This document shows, piece after piece, positions 42,661-50,840 of a stretch of 64,000 nucleotides of DNA (position 1 is its first letter; each line of letters starts with the position of its first letter). A program made the translations under genes and the position numbers. The notes beneath the pieces were generated by a model that saw only the letters and a program-made list of their open reading frames with translations, searched no databases and was not told the DNA's origin. The stretch comes from Paenibacillus sp. JDR-2 (GTDB lineage Bacteria; Bacillota; Bacilli; Paenibacillales; Paenibacillaceae): positions 1,622,501 through 1,686,500 of the forward strand of contig NC_012914.1 of assembly GCF_000023585.1 (NCBI RefSeq), read 5' to 3'.

Positions 42661-43700
42661 TTTATAAGTCCACGACGTTCCCTTACGTATTCGAGAATAA
42701 AAGAAGGCTCGTCGAGAAACGAGTCATAGCTGCTTTTACGTGTAAAATCATCACGGATAGCCGGCGTGATCTCTTTATATAAGCGGGTAATCATAGGATC
42801 GATTCGCTCAACGGTAAAGGCTGTTTTTAATAGTTTCAGCAGGATTGCGCGGTATCTTTGACGGCAGGAAGAGAAGTTAAACAGCTTGCCGGTCAGACTA
42901 TTATACCCCTGCAGCCTTACAAGATCGCTGCCGCAAGGCTTCCCGTAGCAGTTCCTCCCCCAGGTCCCCTCGTAATCCCAAGGGATAATCCGGTACTTGC
43001 TTGTTTTCTTATGCTCATAAATAGCATAGTTCTGGTCAAAGCCGTCATAGTTGCCGGTCAGAACGGCCCCGGCCAGCCACAATAAATATTGATTGATATC
43101 CAGCCGTTTGGCCGTATAGACGCTCAACTGTTTGCTAGAGAGGGAGTTAATATTGCGGATGAAACGGACCAGACGGTATTTTGTGTTTGTTTGTCCCTTC
43201 ACGATTTCATATCCGTCAAACAGCGAGTCTTTTTTGGCATTTGTATTCTGATCGACAAGACTGAAATCCGCGCTGTCATTAACGGCATAGATCAAGGAGG
43301 TATAACCGATACCTCTTTTTCTAAAGAACCGCCTATCCACCGCTTCAATCTCCAAATAAACCCCTTGCTCATAACCGTTAATCTCGACGGAGATATGCTG
43401 GGTTTCCGGGGACGGCACTCCAATGAGGTTGAAAAACTGAAAGGATAAGGCGTTGCGGATCATGGAGGGATCGTCGAATTCCGCGTTCCAGTGCAGCGTT
43501 TTTCCCCCGTCCAGCCTGATCTCGAACGATTTTTTCGTGTAGTTGCGCGTATGACCGCCCCGAATGCCGCAAGTTCCCGAATAGCTTTTTCCATCTATTT
43601 CAATATGGATGGGTTTAAACGATTTGCTCCAAGGATTGTTCTTCAGATCCCACAGATCATCCTCGTCAATTTCAATTTTACGTATAGGCAGCTGTGCCAC
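42636..43700 (-). CDS. cotH: Spore coat protein kinase CotH
   Basis: 354 residues. The family core is visible: GIRGGHTRNYTKKSFEI near the N-terminus, GNYDGFDQNYAIYEH and KYRIIPWDYEGTWGRN (kinase metal- and ATP-binding Asp residues). CotH is an atypical protein kinase that phosphorylates serines of coat proteins CotB and CotG in Bacillus subtilis. The start is GTG 43700, 8 nt after AAGGGG. The earlier GTG 43709 abuts it. It is divergent from two CotB-like genes, which mirrors the Bacillus cotB-cotH-cotG neighbourhood. Confidence 0.9.
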   Translation of the reverse strand: MAQLPIRKIEIDEDDLWDLKNNPWSKSFKPIHIEIDGKSYSGTCGIRGGHTRNYTKKSFEIRLDGGKTLHWNAEFDDPSMIRNALSFQFFNLIGVPSPETQHISVEINGYEQGVYLEIEAVDRRFFRKRGIGYTSLIYAVNDSADFSLVDQNTNAKKDSLFDGYEIVKGQTNTKYRLVRFIRNINSLSSKQLSVYTAKRLDINQYLLWLAGAVLTGNYDGFDQNYAIYEHKKTSKYRIIPWDYEGTWGRNCYGKPCGSDLVRLQGYNSLTGKLFNFSSCRQRYRAILLKLLKTAFTVERIDPMITRLYKEITPAIRDDFTRKSSYDSFLDEPSFILEYVRERRGLIKEALKAWK

Positions 43701-44016
43701 GGGCTTCACCCCTTAAGACCGAAGTCAAAGCCTATCGTGGCCGATAGGCTCCTGTGCTTATTTACAGTATTCGGGAATGGGGGAGAATGACACCGTAAGC
43801 GATGAAATTGTTTATTTCTCTTTTTTGTCCGCATAAATGGTTACTAATCTAGTACCTCTCCTATACGGGTTACATATAAATATATTACAAACCGTCACCA
43901 ATGGTAGATGACTAGATAGCGAAACAACAGCAAGATCAGCCTATTAGTGGTAGAAGGTCAATTGGATGGCACGGTTGTAAATCTATTAAGAGAGAGTTAT
44001 CGGAGGGATTTATTAC

Positions 44017-44787
44017 ATGTACGGATGCAATTGGCAGCAAGGTAGCAACAACAGCAACGGACACCAATGCCACAAGAGTCACAAAAGCCACAGAAGCAAT
44101 GGCGGCAAAAGCACAGGAACAGGCAACACAGGAACGGGCAACACAGGAACAGGCAACACTGAACTCAGAAACTTGGTAGGCGAATTTGTCAGAATCAACC
44201 GTGGCGGTCCGGAATCTCTGGAAGGCAAACTGCTCGCAGTAAAAAACGATTACCTGGTACTTTCGACAAGAGAAGGCGTTGTATATGTTGACCTCAGCCA
44301 TGTTAAAAGCGTAACCGGCTTTGCTACAAGCAAAAGCGGCGGTACTTGCACTGATTATATCAACGCGAACAACTTCAGAGGCGTCGTTACCGCTTTGACG
44401 AAAGAATTCGTTCAAATCAACTGGGGCGGACCGGAGAAGGTAGAAGGCTTCCTCGCAGAAGTGCAAGGAAACACAGCGCTTGTCGTAGCAAACAATCAAG
44501 TTGTCTATATCCTGGTTGACCATATCAAAACGATTAAAAAACTCGGCGGCAAATCCGGCGGCAACAAATCGGGCAACAATAAATCCGGCGGCAACAAAAA
44601 CAACAATAACAAATCCGGTAATAACCAAGGTGGCAACAAATCGGGCAACAAAAACAACAACAAATCCGGTGCTCAGCAATCCGGCGCCAACAAAACGGGC
44701 AACCGTACCGGTGCTCAAGCTCAAGGACAATCGACAGGCAACAAATCTAAAAAATCCGGTGGCAGCAACCGCTCGAAAAAAGGCTAA
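44017..44787 (+). CDS. CotB-like spore coat protein with Lys/Ser/Gly/Asn-rich tail
   Basis: 256 residues. After a His/Ser/Asn-rich start and a GTGNT repeat (about 35-48), two similar 50-residue beta domains follow: LVGEFVRINRGGPESLEGKLL and the matching VVTALTKEFVQINWGGPEKV (about 51-100 and 118-172). They resemble the paired N-terminal domains of CotB and DUF2642-type coat proteins. Residues 175-256 are low complexity (NKSGNNKSGGNK) and full of serines flanked by lysine. This tail is a plausible CotH substrate. GGAGGG precedes the ATG. The 316-bp gap to cotH holds no gene. Confidence 0.75.
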   Translation: MYGCNWQQGSNNSNGHQCHKSHKSHRSNGGKSTGTGNTGTGNTGTGNTELRNLVGEFVRINRGGPESLEGKLLAVKNDYLVLSTREGVVYVDLSHVKSVTGFATSKSGGTCTDYINANNFRGVVTALTKEFVQINWGGPEKVEGFLAEVQGNTALVVANNQVVYILVDHIKTIKKLGGKSGGNKSGNNKSGGNKNNNNKSGNNQGGNKSGNKNNNKSGAQQSGANKTGNRTGAQAQGQSTGNKSKKSGGSNRSKKG

Positions 44788-44798
44788 TCGATAGATGA

Positions 44799-44831
44799 GA
44801 TGCCGGGCATGTACTTTAGTGTCCGGCATCC
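44799..44831 (+). terminator. Hairpin after the first CotB-like gene
   Basis: GATGCCGG/CCGGCATC stem. No long T-tract, so it may only partly separate the two coat genes. Confidence 0.5.
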
Positions 44832-44866
44832 TTATAGATGAAGCTTTTGAAAAGGAGGTCGAGCAG

Positions 44867-45532
44867 TTGAAGAACCAGCATCCTTTCCTCGATTCACAGG
44901 TTGAGCTTGTTATTTCCGGCAGAGCGGGCATACGCGGCAAGCTGATAGATTTTGGCCCCGACATTCTTGTGCTCTATAACGGAAACCAGTTTTTTTATGT
45001 TCCGCTTATCCATTTGCAGCAAATGAGAATTGTGTATGACGAAGATCAAAGCTACAGCAGTACGCCGGAGCTCCCTTTTGAGTCGTATAATGATTCCATC
45101 TCTTTCCGCAAAATTTTATTGAATTCCAAAGGTATGTTTTCGGAGATTTATATCACCGGCAATCAGTCCATACATGGGTATGTAACAGCAGTAATGAACG
45201 ATTTCTTTGTTTTTTACTCTCCGGTCTACCATTCCGTCATGATCTCCATGCGGCATCTGAAATATCTGGTACCTTACAATGCCAATGTTACCCCTTATTC
45301 GCTGTCATCCGAACAATTTCCGCTCAAGCCAACGCCTTTAACCCTTGCCCGGACCTTTGATCAGCAGCTGCGCAAACATATCGGACAATTCGTCGTTCTC
45401 GATCTGGGGGAGAATCCTAGAAAAACAGGTGTCCTCAAAAATGTCGATTTGAACCTGCTTGAACTTGCGGATGCGAGTGGATCATCGGTGTTTATCCATT
45501 TTGACCACGTCAAAACGATTCACCTGCCATAA
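44867..45532 (+). CDS. CotB-like spore coat protein, short form
   Basis: 221 residues, made of three related beta segments: ELVISGRAGIRGKLIDFGPD, EIYITGNQSIHGYVTAV and FVVLDLGENPRKTGVLKNV. They match the pattern of the paired domains in the preceding gene and of CotB. It has no Ser/Lys-rich tail. The start is TTG 44867 after AAAGGAGG. The ATG at 44795 overlaps a hairpin and has no site. It lies 80 bp after the tail-bearing coat gene and probably acts in the same coat layer. Confidence 0.7.
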   Translation: MKNQHPFLDSQVELVISGRAGIRGKLIDFGPDILVLYNGNQFFYVPLIHLQQMRIVYDEDQSYSSTPELPFESYNDSISFRKILLNSKGMFSEIYITGNQSIHGYVTAVMNDFFVFYSPVYHSVMISMRHLKYLVPYNANVTPYSLSSEQFPLKPTPLTLARTFDQQLRKHIGQFVVLDLGENPRKTGVLKNVDLNLLELADASGSSVFIHFDHVKTIHLP

Positions 45533-45537
45533 ACAGT

Positions 45538-45578
45538 AAAGCCCTCTTGATTGCATTAGGCAAATCAAGGGGCTTTTC
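45538..45578 (+). terminator. Terminator after the coat genes
   Basis: AAAGCCCTCTTGATT pairs with AATCAAGGGGCTTT with one mismatch, followed by TCT. Confidence 0.75.
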
Positions 45579-45647
45579 TACGTGGAAAAGGAAATGCATC
45601 ACTTTTCTTCCTAAGGGGAATGCTGGAAGCGAAGGTGGTGAATATCT

Positions 45648-46772
45648 GTGCAGCCTAATGCCAAGCCTATCGGTTTATGGCCAATTGTTATGATGACTCT
45701 GCTCAGTGTTGGCCTTGTCAATCACGTCATCGTTGTTCCCCTGCTGCTTGCCGAAGCGAAAAGAGATGCTTGGCTGAGCATACCGGTTGCGCTTATTATC
45801 GCGCTTCCCGTTGCAGTATTTCCTTTGCAGCGCGTGATGTTCAAGATGAACAGAGTACGCTTTGACGAATGGCTCAGGCAGCGTGTCCCGGCTTTTTTCG
45901 TATGGTTGATTCTCGCAATTATTAATTTGGCCTTGCTGTTTGTCGCTTTTGGATCATTGGTTGACGTTGTCGCCTGGACATCCAATACCTACCTGCCGTT
46001 GACACCGCAATACGTGGTTCTGTTTATCTTCTGCTTTATCTGCATGTTTGCGGCCATGAACGGGCTGCGCACGATTGCTTATGTATCCTGCATTCTGCTT
46101 CCAATCGTTGTAGTGCTGGGGGACTTTGTCATGTCGGCTAACATGCCGGCCAAGGACTACAGGTACTTGCTCCCGATGTTTGAAATAGGATTGTACCCGG
46201 TATTAAAGGGGGCCGTCTACTCGCTCAGCGCTTTTATGGAACTGTCCTTTCTGCTGCTTATCCAACACGAGATGACAAGAAGCTTTAAGAAATGGCATCT
46301 CCTGCTGCTAACCATTATGCTCATGCTCTTGACCTTGGGGCCGACAATCGGCGCCATCACTTTGTTTGGGCCGGAAGAGGCAAGTATTATGCGTTATCCG
46401 GCTTACTCGCAATGGCGTCTTGTGAAGATCGGCAAATATTTCGAGCATGTTGATTTCTTTGCCGTATTTCAATGGCTTTCCGGCGCGCTTATTCGGATAT
46501 CGCTGCCGCTTTATTTAATTCAGATTTACGGTCCATTTAGGAAAATAAAGCGGAAATGGATCAGCATGATGATCACCGTTTTAGTCTTGGCTGTCGCAAG
46601 CTTTACCGTTCTGATGCATATGAAATGGTACATGATCCTGATGCATGCTTACTTTCAGGTAGCTTGGATTCTGTTTGGCGCCGTTCTTCTGCTGTTATGG
46701 ATTCTCTCGTTCCGCAAACCAAAGAAGTCAGCCCAGCCGGAAGCGCAAGGAGGTTACCGCAATGAGTCATGA
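45648..46772 (+). CDS. Spore germination permease, GerB (GerKB/GerAB) family
   Basis: 374 residues with ten hydrophobic segments, an APC-superfamily-like amino acid permease of the GerXB type. In germinant receptors the B subunit binds the germinant (amino acid, sugar or ion) in the spore inner membrane. The start is GTG 45648 with GAAGGTGG upstream. It overlaps the A subunit gene by 11 bp. The order is B-A-C instead of the more frequent A-B-C. The germinant cannot be predicted. Confidence 0.9.
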   Translation: MQPNAKPIGLWPIVMMTLLSVGLVNHVIVVPLLLAEAKRDAWLSIPVALIIALPVAVFPLQRVMFKMNRVRFDEWLRQRVPAFFVWLILAIINLALLFVAFGSLVDVVAWTSNTYLPLTPQYVVLFIFCFICMFAAMNGLRTIAYVSCILLPIVVVLGDFVMSANMPAKDYRYLLPMFEIGLYPVLKGAVYSLSAFMELSFLLLIQHEMTRSFKKWHLLLLTIMLMLLTLGPTIGAITLFGPEEASIMRYPAYSQWRLVKIGKYFEHVDFFAVFQWLSGALIRISLPLYLIQIYGPFRKIKRKWISMMITVLVLAVASFTVLMHMKWYMILMHAYFQVAWILFGAVLLLLWILSFRKPKKSAQPEAQGGYRNES

Positions 46773-48261
46773 ACCGGAAGAACAACATCGCAAACGGGAT
46801 CGTCTGGACCGAATTTTTGAAGAATTGGCCGGTTCCGGGGACATTGTTATTCAAACGTTAGAGGTTGGCAAAGAAGAACCAAAGCGGGGATTTCGCATTC
46901 TAATGTGCAGCGGCATGGTGGACATGCAGACGGTATTTATCGCCTTGCTGCCGCAATTGGACAAGCTGGCCGAGAATATAAACAAAAACTTTGGAAAGTT
47001 TGATCAGACAGAAGCTGTGCACGAGCCGGTCGTGATGGACAAGAACCACCTGCACAAGGAAGGCTGTTCGTTTGGCGCACGCCTTTCGCTTGATGATGAA
47101 CGGGAGGTCGCTTTCTTTTTTTCCAACCTTTACTCGGGCAGCGTCATCGTAATCGACGAAGCAACGCGGTCGGTATATTCCTTTGATATTGCAAGCATTC
47201 CGGGACGCCAGCCCGAAGAGTCAACGATGGAGCTGTCGGTCAAAGGGCCGCGGGACGGGTTTGTGGAAGGGATTACTACCAATATTGCACTGATCCGCAG
47301 AAGACTCCGGACGCCGGATCTGAATGTGGAATATATGAAAATCGGAACCGAGTCGCAGACGGAAATCTCGATTATGTTCATGAGGAGCAAAGCAGAGCCA
47401 TCCTTGGTCAGAGAAGCCAAAAAACGGCTGGATGCGATTCATATCGAAGCCTTATACAGCTCTTCCGAGCTGGAGGAGCTTGTGTCGGACAGACCCAACA
47501 GCCTGTTCCCGCTCGTTGATTATATCGGCCGTCCCGACTATGTGGTTCAATCCTTGATGCAAGGCAGGGTATGTCTCCTGGTTGATGGCAATCCCTCGGT
47601 CATTATCCTGCCGGGTAATCTGACCCTACTTGTAAAATCCCCTGAGGATGCCCATCTTCCTTATTACTATGTAACTCTAGAGCGGCTGCTCCGTTTTACG
47701 GGGTTTGTTCTTGCTATTTGTCTCCCCGGCTTCTGGGTCGCTTTATCGGCCTATAATACGGATCAGATTCCGTTTACGCTGCTGGCTACCGTCACGAACT
47801 CCCGAATCGGCCTTCCGATATCGGCCACGATGGAAATGTTTCTTATGATGGCGATGTTCGAGTTATTCCGGGAAGCGGGCGTGAGGCTGCCCCGGCCCGT
47901 TGGCCAGACGGTGTCCGTCGTTGGAGGACTCATTATCGGGGATGCTGCCATCCGGGCAGGCATAACTTCGCCGACGATGCTTGTGGCAGCCGCTATTACG
48001 GCAGTCTCCACCTTTACGCTGGTTAATCAGACCTTAAGCGGAACCGTCAGCATATTACGTTTTTTCGTGCTGATCCTCTCCTCGATGTTCGGGATCTTCG
48101 GCTTCTTTGTCGGCGTTTTTTTAATCCTGATCTATATGTGCTCGCTTGAAACGTTTAATCAGAATTACATGCAGCCCATTGCCCCGATTAAATGGAGGGA
48201 ATTAGTGACGGGATTATTCCAGAAGCCATGGAAGTCCAGAGCAAAAGGTGAGAAGCCATGA
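46762..48261 (+). CDS. Spore germination protein, GerA family subunit A
   Basis: 499 residues. A soluble N-terminal region (about 1-290) is followed by four to five hydrophobic segments (from about 325: FTGFVLAICLPGFWVALS). VDYIGRPDYVVQSLMQGRVCLLVDG, cited by its start VDYIGRPDYV, is conserved in the family. The A subunit forms the oligomeric, probably ion-conducting core of the receptor. The start is ATG 46762 after AGGAGGT. The gene overlaps its C-subunit neighbour by 4 bp. Confidence 0.92.
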   Translation: MSHEPEEQHRKRDRLDRIFEELAGSGDIVIQTLEVGKEEPKRGFRILMCSGMVDMQTVFIALLPQLDKLAENINKNFGKFDQTEAVHEPVVMDKNHLHKEGCSFGARLSLDDEREVAFFFSNLYSGSVIVIDEATRSVYSFDIASIPGRQPEESTMELSVKGPRDGFVEGITTNIALIRRRLRTPDLNVEYMKIGTESQTEISIMFMRSKAEPSLVREAKKRLDAIHIEALYSSSELEELVSDRPNSLFPLVDYIGRPDYVVQSLMQGRVCLLVDGNPSVIILPGNLTLLVKSPEDAHLPYYYVTLERLLRFTGFVLAICLPGFWVALSAYNTDQIPFTLLATVTNSRIGLPISATMEMFLMMAMFELFREAGVRLPRPVGQTVSVVGGLIIGDAAIRAGITSPTMLVAAAITAVSTFTLVNQTLSGTVSILRFFVLILSSMFGIFGFFVGVFLILIYMCSLETFNQNYMQPIAPIKWRELVTGLFQKPWKSRAKGEKP

Positions 48262-49430
48262 AAAGTCATGCGAAATTTCAAAGCTATGCGAAAACCGTAA
48301 AAGCTGCCCTTGCTCTATGTATGATGCTTGTAACGGGAGGCTGCTGGGATGAAGTTAATCTGCAGGATGTCAGCTATATCTCGGCAATCGGCGTTGATTA
48401 TGTAGACGAACACTTTGTTGTATATGCCCAGATGATATCGTTTGGCGTCATCGCCAAACAGGAAGGCGCAGCGCCGCCAGGGAGTCCGATATGGGTAGGC
48501 AAGCACGAGGGGAATACCAATCTTGCCGCCGTATTTAATTTAATGGATTCCTCCCAATACAAGCTATCTCTTAATCATCTGAAGTCAGTCGTGATCCACG
48601 AGCGTGCTTTCAAAGAAATGAAGCAGATTATCGACAGCTTGAACCGGTTGAGCTCGACCCGATTCAATTCGCTCGTGTTCGGAACCAAAACGGACATTAA
48701 CGAGCTGTTTACGATGGACATGCTGTTCAACAAGACGCCGTTAACAACACCGCTGTATGCGCCGCACATCGAGAATAATCAGAACAGCTACGTGGAGCCG
48801 ATGACGCTGCAGACATTTGTTCGGGGAGCGCTTGAGCCGGCTATGACAGTGAAGTTGCCTTCGCTTTCCATCCTGACTGATGACTGGGAAAATAATAAAA
48901 AAAAGCTGAGCTTCCTGATGGTTGACGGCGCGTTTTTGTTCAACGAGAAGAAACCGACCGGTTATGTATCCCGGAAAAATTCCAAAGGGCTGATCTGGAC
49001 AGGCGAAGCCTTTAAGCGATCGCTTGTACCCGTTCAGATTGAGGACAAGAGAGGCTCGATTATCGTGGATTCGGCCAAATCGAAAGTTGAAGTGAAGTGG
49101 GACGACAATAGCCCCAAATTTGTTTTGGGGGTTGGAATAACGGGTCACTTAATTGAAGCATCGGGCGACTTTACGGACGCGGAGCTTATTGGCCAGGTGG
49201 AGCAGGCTGTAAAAGCCCAATTGGAGGATACTTACCTGAAAGGCTTGGCGCTAAATGCTGATCTGTATGATCTGGAGCATCAGCTGTACCGTCATCACAA
49301 CAAGAAGTGGAAGCATCTTGTTAAAGAAAATTGGAAGCCCGGTCCAAAAGATTTGACGATCGAGGTGAAATGCAAGATTACGAAGGAATCGGAGCTCCGC
49401 ACGAAATCCGAACTCGAGCTGCATACATAA
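48258..49430 (+). CDS. Spore germination lipoprotein, Ger(x)C family
   Basis: 390 residues. Lipoprotein signal with lipobox TGGC (about residue 30), then WDEVNLQDVSYISAIGVDY, the typical Ger(x)C opening. The three-domain lipoprotein binds the A and B subunits on the outer face of the spore inner membrane. It overlaps gerA by ATGA and closes the operon. Confidence 0.93.
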   Translation: MKSHAKFQSYAKTVKAALALCMMLVTGGCWDEVNLQDVSYISAIGVDYVDEHFVVYAQMISFGVIAKQEGAAPPGSPIWVGKHEGNTNLAAVFNLMDSSQYKLSLNHLKSVVIHERAFKEMKQIIDSLNRLSSTRFNSLVFGTKTDINELFTMDMLFNKTPLTTPLYAPHIENNQNSYVEPMTLQTFVRGALEPAMTVKLPSLSILTDDWENNKKKLSFLMVDGAFLFNEKKPTGYVSRKNSKGLIWTGEAFKRSLVPVQIEDKRGSIIVDSAKSKVEVKWDDNSPKFVLGVGITGHLIEASGDFTDAELIGQVEQAVKAQLEDTYLKGLALNADLYDLEHQLYRHHNKKWKHLVKENWKPGPKDLTIEVKCKITKESELRTKSELELHT

Positions 49431-49495
49431 TCCATGGGAGTTACGCCCATAATACGTATGCTATCCCAAACTTGGCATGAAGGAGACGAAAACAT

Positions 49496-49717
49496 ATGCT
49501 TCAAGCTCTAACCGCGAAAGAATTGGAATATATCGCGGACTCGATGTCCAATGAAGATTTGCTGATCAAGCAAAATGCACTACTCGCATCCCTTGCGACT
49601 AACCCGGCCTTAAGACAAGCCGGCATGGCGGAATTGCAAACGCATCAGCAGCATTATCAAACACTGATGCAGGCACTTCAACAGCATCAGCATTTGGCGC
49701 CAACACAACCTCAATAA
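49496..49717 (+). CDS. Small spore coat-like protein, 73 residues
   Basis: MLQALTAKELEYIADSMSNE is followed by a Gln/His-rich helical end (HQQHYQTLMQALQQHQH). The helix pattern and size fit the small partners of CotF-like coat proteins that often lie next to them. AAGGAG precedes the ATG. The CotF-like gene follows after a short repeat array, which supports a coat role. Confidence 0.65.
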   Translation: MLQALTAKELEYIADSMSNEDLLIKQNALLASLATNPALRQAGMAELQTHQQHYQTLMQALQQHQHLAPTQPQ

Positions 49718-49718
49718 T

Positions 49719-49838
49719 ATAAGCTCACGAAGCATGAATTGCTTCACAATTCATTAAGCTTATGCTTACGAAGCATGAATTGCTTCACAATTCATTAAGC
49801 CTATGCTTACGAAGCATGAATTGCTTCACAATTCATTT
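49719..49838 (+). repeat. Three 41-bp hairpin repeats upstream of the CotF-like gene (family B)
   Basis: ACGAAGCATG recurs at 49727, 49768 and 49809. Each unit has ATGCTTACGAAGCAT (degenerate in the first) and then the hairpin TGAATTGCTTCACAATTCA. The last unit ends 3 nt before TAAGGAGG. Confidence 0.85.
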
Positions 49839-49854
49839 AAGGAGGACATCAACC

Positions 49855-50241
49855 ATGTACCAACAACAGCATCATTTGCCGGATGAAGACCTGGCTTATA
49901 CCGTACTATCTGACTTGAAGCGGGTCGTTCGCGAGTACGCGACGGCAGCAACGGAGTCATCCTGCCCGGAAGTACGTCAAATGTTCACCCACCTGCTTAA
50001 CAGCACGCTGAAGCTGCAAGGGAACCTGTTCCAGGTCATGCAGTCGCAAAACATGTACAACACGGCTTCTTCCGCGCTTCGTCAAGAAATCGACAAGCAA
50101 ACGAAGGAATATCAGCAGACGCAGCAAAAAACGACCCAATATTTGCAGCAGCGCATGGGCAACTCTCAGCCTTCGTTCCCGCAGTACGGCCAGTTCCAGC
50201 AACAGCAGCAGAACCATTCGCATCAGCCTTTCTACATGTAA
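49855..50241 (+). CDS. Spore coat protein, CotF family
   Basis: 128 residues. DLAYTVLSDLKRVVREYATAA, CPEVRQMFTHLLNSTLKLQG and LFQVMQSQNMY match the four-helix CotF/DUF3231-like fold. The C-terminus is Gln/His-rich and disordered. The start is ATG 49855 after TAAGGAGGA. Earlier in-frame ATGs lie inside the hairpin repeats and are not credible. It should be deposited on the spore surface during late sporulation. Confidence 0.85.
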   Translation: MYQQQHHLPDEDLAYTVLSDLKRVVREYATAATESSCPEVRQMFTHLLNSTLKLQGNLFQVMQSQNMYNTASSALRQEIDKQTKEYQQTQQKTTQYLQQRMGNSQPSFPQYGQFQQQQQNHSHQPFYM

Positions 50242-50270
50242 AGACCCTTCGGGGTCTTTCGTTTTTTTTC
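50240..50270 (+). terminator. Terminator after the CotF-like gene
   Basis: AAAGACCC, TTCG, GGGTCTTT stem, followed by CG and eight T residues. Confidence 0.93.
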
Positions 50271-50335
50271 TTTGCAGGAACCTTTAATTCGTTGTAAAAT
50301 ATTTTAATAACCGCAGTTTTGGAAGGAGTTTGACG

Positions 50336-50827
50336 ATGAACGAACTACAGCTGAAAGTGCTGGAGCTGCTCAAGGAAGACGCGCGACGCGACGCCGACCT
50401 GATCGCCGCCATGCTGAATGAGCCGGTTGAGAGCGTAAAGCAGGCAATTGCCTACATGGAAGAAGAACATATCATCGTTAAATATGCCACAGTTGTGAAC
50501 TGGAGCAAGGTTGATGACGAGAAGGTTACGGCATTGATCGAGGTTCAAATTACACCTGAGCGCGGACGAGGCTTTGAAGGCATCGCCGAGCGCATATACT
50601 TATATCCGGAAGTGAAATCGGTCTATCTGATGTCCGGGGCATACGACTTGCTTGTCGAGATTGAAGGTAAGAATCTGAAAGAGGTTGCCTCTTTTGTTTC
50701 CAATAAATTATCACCTATCGACAAAGTGCTGTCGACAAAAACAAACTTTATTTTGAAAAAATACAAACAGGACGGAATTATCTTCGAGGAGCATGAAGGT
50801 GACCATCGATTGATGATTTCGCCATAA
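50336..50827 (+). CDS. Lrp/AsnC family regulator (AlaR-like)
   Basis: 163 residues. An N-terminal helix-turn-helix (LKVLELLKEDARRDADLIAAML, then VKQAIAYMEEEHIIVKY) is followed by an AsnC-type ligand-binding domain (VTALIEVQITPE, YLMSGAYDLLVEIEGK). The start is ATG 50336, 7 nt after AAGGAG. An aminotransferase gene follows after 13 bp. In Bacillus subtilis the same pair is AlaR (Lrp-type activator) with alanine transaminase AlaT. Confidence 0.87.
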   Translation: MNELQLKVLELLKEDARRDADLIAAMLNEPVESVKQAIAYMEEEHIIVKYATVVNWSKVDDEKVTALIEVQITPERGRGFEGIAERIYLYPEVKSVYLMSGAYDLLVEIEGKNLKEVASFVSNKLSPIDKVLSTKTNFILKKYKQDGIIFEEHEGDHRLMISP

Positions 50828-50840
50828 GAGGGTGATGGCT

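Noticed and set aside
49762..49854. N-terminal extension of the CotF-like protein starting at 49762
   Set aside because: It would translate the hairpin repeats. A strong TAAGGAGG sits just before ATG 49855, where the family alignment also begins.
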